A DNA stretch of 64,000 nt from Arthrobacter sp. FW306-2-2C-D06B. GTDB taxonomy: Bacteria; Actinomycetota; Actinomycetes; Actinomycetales; Micrococcaceae. The translations under genes were made by a program, and so were the position numbers. Positions 60,329 to 64,000 of this stretch are shown in pieces (position 1 is the stretch's first letter; each line of letters opens with the position of its first letter). The stretch lies in NCBI RefSeq assembly GCF_021789175.1, contig NZ_CP084560.1, positions 248,001 through 312,000 on the forward strand, read 5' to 3'. The notes beneath the pieces are model-generated. The model had not been told where the DNA came from, did not search any database, and saw nothing but the letters and a program-made list of their open reading frames with translations.

Positions 60329-60802
60329 ATGGACCAGCAGGAAAGCTACACCGCGCCTGAACCGGAAGCCGTTGGGGCTCCGGTATCCGAGGACCGGCAA
60401 ACGGTGGCAGGAAGTGGCCGCACAGTGATCTCCGATTCCGCTGTCGCCAAGGTTGCCGGCATTGCCGCCAGGGCTGTTCCGGGCGTCTATTCCCTCGGCT
60501 CGGCTCCGTCACGCGCCCTCGGAGCCATCCGCGATGCCGTCGGCAGCCAGGACCATGCTGCGGGTGTCCGCGCCGAGGTCGGAGAAACGCAAGTGGCCGT
60601 GGACCTCAATCTGGTGGCCGTCTACGGATACCCTTTGCATGATGTCGCCAACCAGGTCCGCGCGGCCGTCTATCGCGCCGTCGAATCGTTGGTGGGCCTT
60701 GAAGTCATTGAGGTCAACGTTGAAATCAACGACGTGTACGTTGCTCCTCCAGCCAAAGCCGGAATAAGAGGCGCATTATCGGAAAGGGAGCCACTCCAGT
60801 GA
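60329..60802 (+). CDS. Asp23/Gls24 family envelope stress protein
   Basis: The 157-aa protein has the Asp23/Gls24 domain: ISDSAVAKVAGIAARAVPGVYSLG (about residues 34-57), VDLNLVAVYGYPLHDVANQVRAAVYRAVESLVGLEVIEVNVEINDVYV. In firmicutes such proteins coat the membrane through AmaP. Here it opens a five-gene operon with overlapping starts. A 28-residue acidic tail precedes the domain. Confidence 0.9.
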   Translation: MDQQESYTAPEPEAVGAPVSEDRQTVAGSGRTVISDSAVAKVAGIAARAVPGVYSLGSAPSRALGAIRDAVGSQDHAAGVRAEVGETQVAVDLNLVAVYGYPLHDVANQVRAAVYRAVESLVGLEVIEVNVEINDVYVAPPAKAGIRGALSEREPLQ

Positions 60803-60990
60803 ACTTGACCGTTGTCGGAATCGGGATCGGCGCCTTCGTGGCGTTCATGGCCTTCCAATTCGGGCTGTGGGGTTTCATCATCGCCCTTCTCTTCATGGGC
60901 ATCGGTGCACTTCTGGGCCGCGCCGCGGACGGAAAGCTTGACCTGCGCAGCGTGCTGGATGCCCTCACCGGCCGCCGCTCGTCGTCATGA
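60799..60990 (+). CDS. Small membrane protein of the Asp23 operon (63 aa)
   Basis: GTG start overlapping the Asp23 gene by 4 bases. The 63-aa product has one long hydrophobic hairpin (VVGIGIGAFVAFMAFQFGLW, GFIIALLFMGIGALLG) and a charged tail ending DLRSVLDALTGRR, like the DUF2273-type partners of Asp23 genes. It probably anchors or scaffolds the complex. Confidence 0.8.
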   Translation: MNLTVVGIGIGAFVAFMAFQFGLWGFIIALLFMGIGALLGRAADGKLDLRSVLDALTGRRSSS

Positions 60991-61370
60991 GTTCCACGGC
61001 TGAGGCTGTGCAGCCGGCCATCTCCCTGGCTGGCCACAACCGAATCAGCACCCAGGCCCTCACCACTTTGGCCCAGGCGGCCGCCGCGGAAGCGCTTGGC
61101 GTCTCGGCGCAGGATGTTCGTGCCGAATGGTCGGACGACGACGGCCTCCTGGCGCTCTCGATTGCCGCCCCGATCCGTGTGCCCTCGCTGACGGAAGTCC
61201 TCAGGGACCCCTCGCGGGTAGAAGGGTACGGTGGAACGGTCTGGGACCGGGCCGTCGCTGCCAAGACGGCCATCCTTGAGCGTGTCACGCAGCTGAGTGG
61301 TTCCACCCTGAGCCGCGTGGATATCCGGATCAGCGGCGCACGCGTCAGCGAAGGAGCCCGCGTCAAATGA
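60987..61370 (+). CDS. Second Asp23-like protein of the operon
   Basis: The 127-aa protein resembles the Asp23 fold loosely: HNRISTQALTTLAQAAAAEALGVSAQDVRAEWSDDDGLLALSIAAPI and a C-terminal ERVTQLSGSTLSRVDIRISGARV. It overlaps the small membrane gene by 4 bases and the next by 4, so it is made with them. It has no membrane helix and probably binds the first Asp23 protein. Confidence 0.7.
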   Translation: MSSTAEAVQPAISLAGHNRISTQALTTLAQAAAAEALGVSAQDVRAEWSDDDGLLALSIAAPIRVPSLTEVLRDPSRVEGYGGTVWDRAVAAKTAILERVTQLSGSTLSRVDIRISGARVSEGARVK

Positions 61371-62062
61371 GCCACGCCCAGACCCCGCACGCCCGGCGTA
61401 GCCACCCGGACACTGCGCTCGCCCCGACGGAGGACCGCGACACCTCAAGCGTCCAGACACCCGGGACCCCGGACGTCGGCGACCGGATCGACGTCGGCCT
61501 CCAGCGCATCCTGAAGCGCGAAACCCGTTCGTCGCGTGCGGGAATGGCCGGGCTTGCCGCGGCCCTAGTGATCGCCGCCTGCGTCTACGCCCTCCTCGAG
61601 TCCGCTTTGCGCGCTATTGGCCAACCACCGTGGCTCATCGATCCGCAAACGGCTGCCGAACGGCTCACGGCCCTGCCCGGAGGTGTCTCGCCCTTGTTGC
61701 TCGGTTCCCTCGGCGGCGTCGTGGCCATGGTCGGCCTGATCTTCTTCTTGAATGCGGTCCTGCCTGGCCGAAAGTCCCGTCACTTGCTGGAGGATCCCCG
61801 CGCCGGAGTGGTGGTGGATGACGAGGTCATCGCTTCGGCACTGGCCCGGGCTGCCCGTACGGCAGCGAATGTCACCCAGGAGCAAGTCATGGTGGTGGTT
61901 TCGCAGCGGCTGGTTGTGGTCAACGTCCGGCCCACCTCGGGGGTGCCCTTGCACGAGGAACGGATCCTAGCCGCCGTCGAGGATGAACTTCGAAAGATGG
62001 CCCCTTCGCCCATGCCTTCAGTCCGGGTCAATGTCGCTACGTCCGGGGTGATCGGGGCATGA
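61367..62062 (+). CDS. DUF6286-type membrane protein of the Asp23 operon
   Basis: The 231-aa protein has a disordered hydrophilic N-terminus of about 50 residues and two hydrophobic helices (MAGLAAALVIAACVYALLES and LLLGSLGGVVAMVGLIFFLNAVL). A C-terminal domain follows, with VVDDEVIASALARAARTAANV and VVVSQRLVVVNVRPTSGVP, which recalls an Asp23-like fold. It is a likely membrane anchor of the complex. Overlaps on both sides are 4 bases. Confidence 0.75.
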   Translation: MSHAQTPHARRSHPDTALAPTEDRDTSSVQTPGTPDVGDRIDVGLQRILKRETRSSRAGMAGLAAALVIAACVYALLESALRAIGQPPWLIDPQTAAERLTALPGGVSPLLLGSLGGVVAMVGLIFFLNAVLPGRKSRHLLEDPRAGVVVDDEVIASALARAARTAANVTQEQVMVVVSQRLVVVNVRPTSGVPLHEERILAAVEDELRKMAPSPMPSVRVNVATSGVIGA

Positions 62063-62670
62063 ACGGCACTCCGCACGTCCTTAACCGCATCCTGATCGGC
62101 ATCCTTGGCCTGAAGCTGCTGGCCATCGGCATTCTCCTGATGCTGCTCGCCACCGTTCCCGCCGTGGGAAGTTGGTGGCAAGGCTGGTCCGCCGGGCTCT
62201 GGGAACACGCCAAGTACCTCTCCGAGCAGACCCGCATTCCAGGTCGGGAGGAAAGCTGGCTCTGGGTTGCCGCAGCCGCGGTGCTCGTGGTGCTGATCGT
62301 GCTCATGGTGGCCTGGGTATCGCAGCAGGGCAAAGGCCGCGCCAACCTCATCGTGTCGGAGTATGACGACGCCCGGACACCCGGCGACGTCAACATCGGC
62401 GGGAACCTTGCAGAGCAGGCGCTCAAGGCGGCCCTCGCAGAACGCACGGATCTCGCGGGCGTGACGGTCGCAACCTACGAAGTCAACGGTCGTCCCGGGC
62501 TCAGGGTCAGGGTCCAGCCCCGTCAGGGCGTTTCCCCGCACCTGCTGGCCGCGGACGTCTCCCGGCTGGTGGAGGCGCTGGACGTGGTGGTCGGACGCAG
62601 GACTCCCGTTTTGATTCATATCGGAGCAGGCGCGCGGACCCGGTTCAGCAAGGCCGAGCGCGTTCGTTGA
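62059..62670 (+). CDS. AmaP-like alkaline-shock membrane anchor
   Basis: The 203-aa protein has two hydrophobic helices, near residues 8-33 (LNRILIGILGLKLLAIGILLML) and 71-93 (AAAAVLVVLIVLMVAWVSQQ). A C-terminal domain with GNLAEQALKAALAERTDLAGVTVATYEVNG and a GLRVRVQPRQG strand follows, as in AmaP. It would tether Asp23-type proteins to the membrane. It is the last gene of the operon. Confidence 0.8.
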   Translation: MNGTPHVLNRILIGILGLKLLAIGILLMLLATVPAVGSWWQGWSAGLWEHAKYLSEQTRIPGREESWLWVAAAAVLVVLIVLMVAWVSQQGKGRANLIVSEYDDARTPGDVNIGGNLAEQALKAALAERTDLAGVTVATYEVNGRPGLRVRVQPRQGVSPHLLAADVSRLVEALDVVVGRRTPVLIHIGAGARTRFSKAERVR

Positions 62671-62867
62671 ACTGACGCCAACCCCTGTTAATCGGATGGC
62701 CACGTTTCCTCCCAGGCGTTTTGCGTTGCAGAGGTGTCCGTGTGGGCCATAGTTTGAAGGGTAGGGGGAACTCTTCCCTTTGGTTGGGCTTGCCCGGCCG
62801 GCACCGGACCTAGGTCCGAGTCAAGCCGATGGACCAAAAAACCTGGGCCAGGAACAAGGAGAAAACC

Positions 62868-63173
62868 ATGAGCGAAGAAGTCAACAACATCAAGCAAACC
62901 GCCGAAGCCGCGGCTGAACAGGCCAAGCACGTCGCAGGCGATGCCGCGGAGCACGTCAAGGAATTCGCCGGCGAGGCGGTCGGTAACGCGAAAGAATTCG
63001 CAGGCGACGCCGCTGAGCACGTCAAGGAGTTCCTCTCGGGTGACGTGGCTGAGAAAGCCAAGGACCTCGCGGGCGATGTTGCCGGGAACGCCAAGGAAAT
63101 CGCGGGCGACGTGGCCGAGAACGCCAAGGGCCTCGGCTCCAAGATCGCCGGTTTCTTCAAGGGCGGCAAGTAG
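62868..63173 (+). CDS. LEA-like protein built of 11-residue repeats
   Basis: The 101-aa protein has about seven consecutive 11-residue units of the form GD-x-A-x-x-x-K-x-x-A (for example GDAAEHVKEFA, GDVAEKAKDLA, GDVAGNAKEIA), then a basic GFFKGGK end. This periodicity is that of group 3 late-embryogenesis-abundant proteins and predicts an amphipathic helix that could lie on membranes or stay disordered until dry or salt stress. AAGGAG precedes the start. Confidence 0.75.
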   Translation: MSEEVNNIKQTAEAAAEQAKHVAGDAAEHVKEFAGEAVGNAKEFAGDAAEHVKEFLSGDVAEKAKDLAGDVAGNAKEIAGDVAENAKGLGSKIAGFFKGGK

Positions 63174-63217
63174 GCTCCTCGCCATGACGGCGCCTTCCTG
63201 ACCCTCTTTGGCCACAG

Positions 63218-63262
63218 AACGGGGCCGACACGCAGCAAGTTGTGCGTGTCGGCCCCGTTTTC
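63218..63262. terminator. Very strong 17-bp terminator
   Basis: AACGGGGCCGACACGCA (63218-63234) and TGCGTGTCGGCCCCGTT (63243-63259) are perfect complements with an 8-nt loop and TTTCG after it. It ends the LEA-like transcript and may also serve the convergent alpha-glucosidase gene. Confidence 0.92.
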
Positions 63263-63301
63263 GCGCCAAAGCGTGCCAAAGAAGGTCGGGAAGGGAAGCC
63301 C

Positions 63302-64000
63302 CTACTTCTCCACGAGGTACGCCCCGCTGTCCGGGACAATCGAAGCCCCGCCCGAGCCGCCGTCGCTGGAGAGCTCCACCCGGAACGCGGCCGGCACCGG
63401 GAGGGCAGCATTTCCCATGTTGACCACTACCAACACGTCCCGGTTGTGGAAGGCCAGGACTCCGTTGGCGGGATCGTGCTCCTCAGCCCACTGGAACGTG
63501 CCCGAACCCAAGCCGTGCGAGCGGCGGAATGCCAGGACAGAGCGGTATAGCTCGAGGGTGGAGCCCCCGACGCCGGCCTGGACGTCCGCCGCCAGCTCGC
63601 CGAACGCTTCGGGCTGGGGCAGCCAGGGCGCCGCGGGTGCTATGCCGGCAGCACCGGCGCCGCCCGGACCAGCCGATGGATCCGAGAATCCGAAGCCGGG
63701 CTCGGCGGATTTCCAGGGCAGCGGCACGCGGCACCCATCGCGGCCGCGCTCCACGCCCTTGGTACGGAAGAAAGATGGGTCCTGGCGCGCCTCGGCCGGC
63801 AGGGACGTGTGCTCCGGCAGGCCGAGTTCCTCACCCTGGTACAGATAGGCTGAGCCGGGCAGGGCGAAGGACACCATGGAGGCGGCCCTTGCCCGCGCCA
63901 GGCCTAGAACGGCGCCGGGTTGTTCGTCTTCCGCTGCGATTCCCTTGGGGAAGGTGGTGGGATCCGCCAGTCCGAAGCGGCTGGGGTGCCGGACAGTGTC
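63302..64000 (-). CDS. GH13 alpha-glucosidase, 5' end outside the window
   Basis: The open frame runs off the right edge. The visible 232 residues begin DTVRHPSRFGLADPTTFPKG, which is the second half of the GH13 NHDxxRHxSR motif. They continue through PGSAYLYQGEELGLPE, DPSFFRTKGVERGRDGCRVPLPW and a C-terminal beta domain. These fit alpha-glucosidases/oligo-1,6-glucosidases (GH13). The catalytic aspartate and glutamate of the barrel lie beyond the edge. A Gly/Ala/Pro-rich insert, SAGPGGAGAAGIAPAAP, is present near the middle. Confidence 0.88.
   Translation of the reverse strand, partial: DTVRHPSRFGLADPTTFPKGIAAEDEQPGAVLGLARARAASMVSFALPGSAYLYQGEELGLPEHTSLPAEARQDPSFFRTKGVERGRDGCRVPLPWKSAEPGFGFSDPSAGPGGAGAAGIAPAAPWLPQPEAFGELAADVQAGVGGSTLELYRSVLAFRRSHGLGSGTFQWAEEHDPANGVLAFHNRDVLVVVNMGNAALPVPAAFRVELSSDGGSGGASIVPDSGAYLVEK

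Overview
The window is high-GC DNA from a Gram-positive actinobacterium, most likely Arthrobacter or a close relative in the Micrococcaceae. The case rests on gene content (Asp23/Gls24 operon, DUF445, MHS transporter, NCS2 permease, rph-like phosphotransferase) and on the hut gene style. No rRNA, insertion sequence, prophage or CRISPR array was seen. It looks like an ordinary chromosomal stretch rich in small catabolic modules, each with its own regulator.

Layout. 0.1-8.4 kb: a co-directional cluster with a ribose-type ABC transporter (ATPase and permease), a hydantoinase/oxoprolinase-like protein, a DUF917 protein, a PucR-type regulator, a GAF protein and an amidohydrolase. The transporter's binding protein is probably left of the window. 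8.5-13.5 kb: an esterase, then a LacI regulator, a beta-phosphoglucomutase-like enzyme and a GH65 phosphorylase (alpha-glucobiose phosphorolysis). 13.7-17.3 kb: small and poorly known proteins plus an AlkD-like protein. 17.3-19.7 kb: 5-oxoprolinase pxpABC. 19.7-28.1 kb: DUF445, GDPD and FAH-family enzymes, DoxX/AzlCD membrane proteins, TetR, a thiamine-binding protein, an O-methyltransferase, GNAT and a spermidine-synthase-like protein. 28.2-31.3 kb: a LysR regulator divergent from an MHS transporter and a 3-hydroxybutyrate-type dehydrogenase. 31.4-32.5 kb: a diguanylate cyclase. 32.6-38.4 kb: a fructan/sucrose operon (GH32, ABC binding protein, two permeases, LacI). 38.4-40.2 kb: small proteins and a broken LysE gene. 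40.3-48.7 kb: histidine utilisation (permease, IclR regulator, hutU, hutH, hutG) with a tRNA-Cys. 48.7-56.3 kb: NCS2 purine permease, CopC, a flavoprotein fragment, tandem USP, an Rph/PEP-synthase-like enzyme and a minimal zincin. 56.5-58.5 kb: a LacI paralogue with a fructokinase-type PfkB kinase. 58.6-59.5 kb: a DMT exporter. 59.7-60.1 kb: tRNA-Glu, tRNA-Asp and tRNA-Phe. 60.3-62.7 kb: an Asp23/Gls24-AmaP-type envelope operon. 62.9-63.2 kb: an 11-residue-repeat LEA-like protein. 63.3 kb to the end: the C-terminal part of a GH13 alpha-glucosidase.

Regulation and repeats. Four related dyads (best copy TGTCTGGTATTCCAGACA) lie upstream of the histidine permease/IclR pair, hutU and hutG and fit one IclR regulon. 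Two LacI-type boxes flank a good promoter in front of GH32. A perfect TGTAAGCGCTTACA palindrome precedes the GH65 module. Six copies of a 50-62 bp palindrome sit just after stop codons across 34 kb. There is also a 2 x 105 bp tandem repeat after pxpC, a 4 x 34 bp repeat at the end of a GNAT gene, and hairpins with GNRA tetraloops between the tRNA genes.
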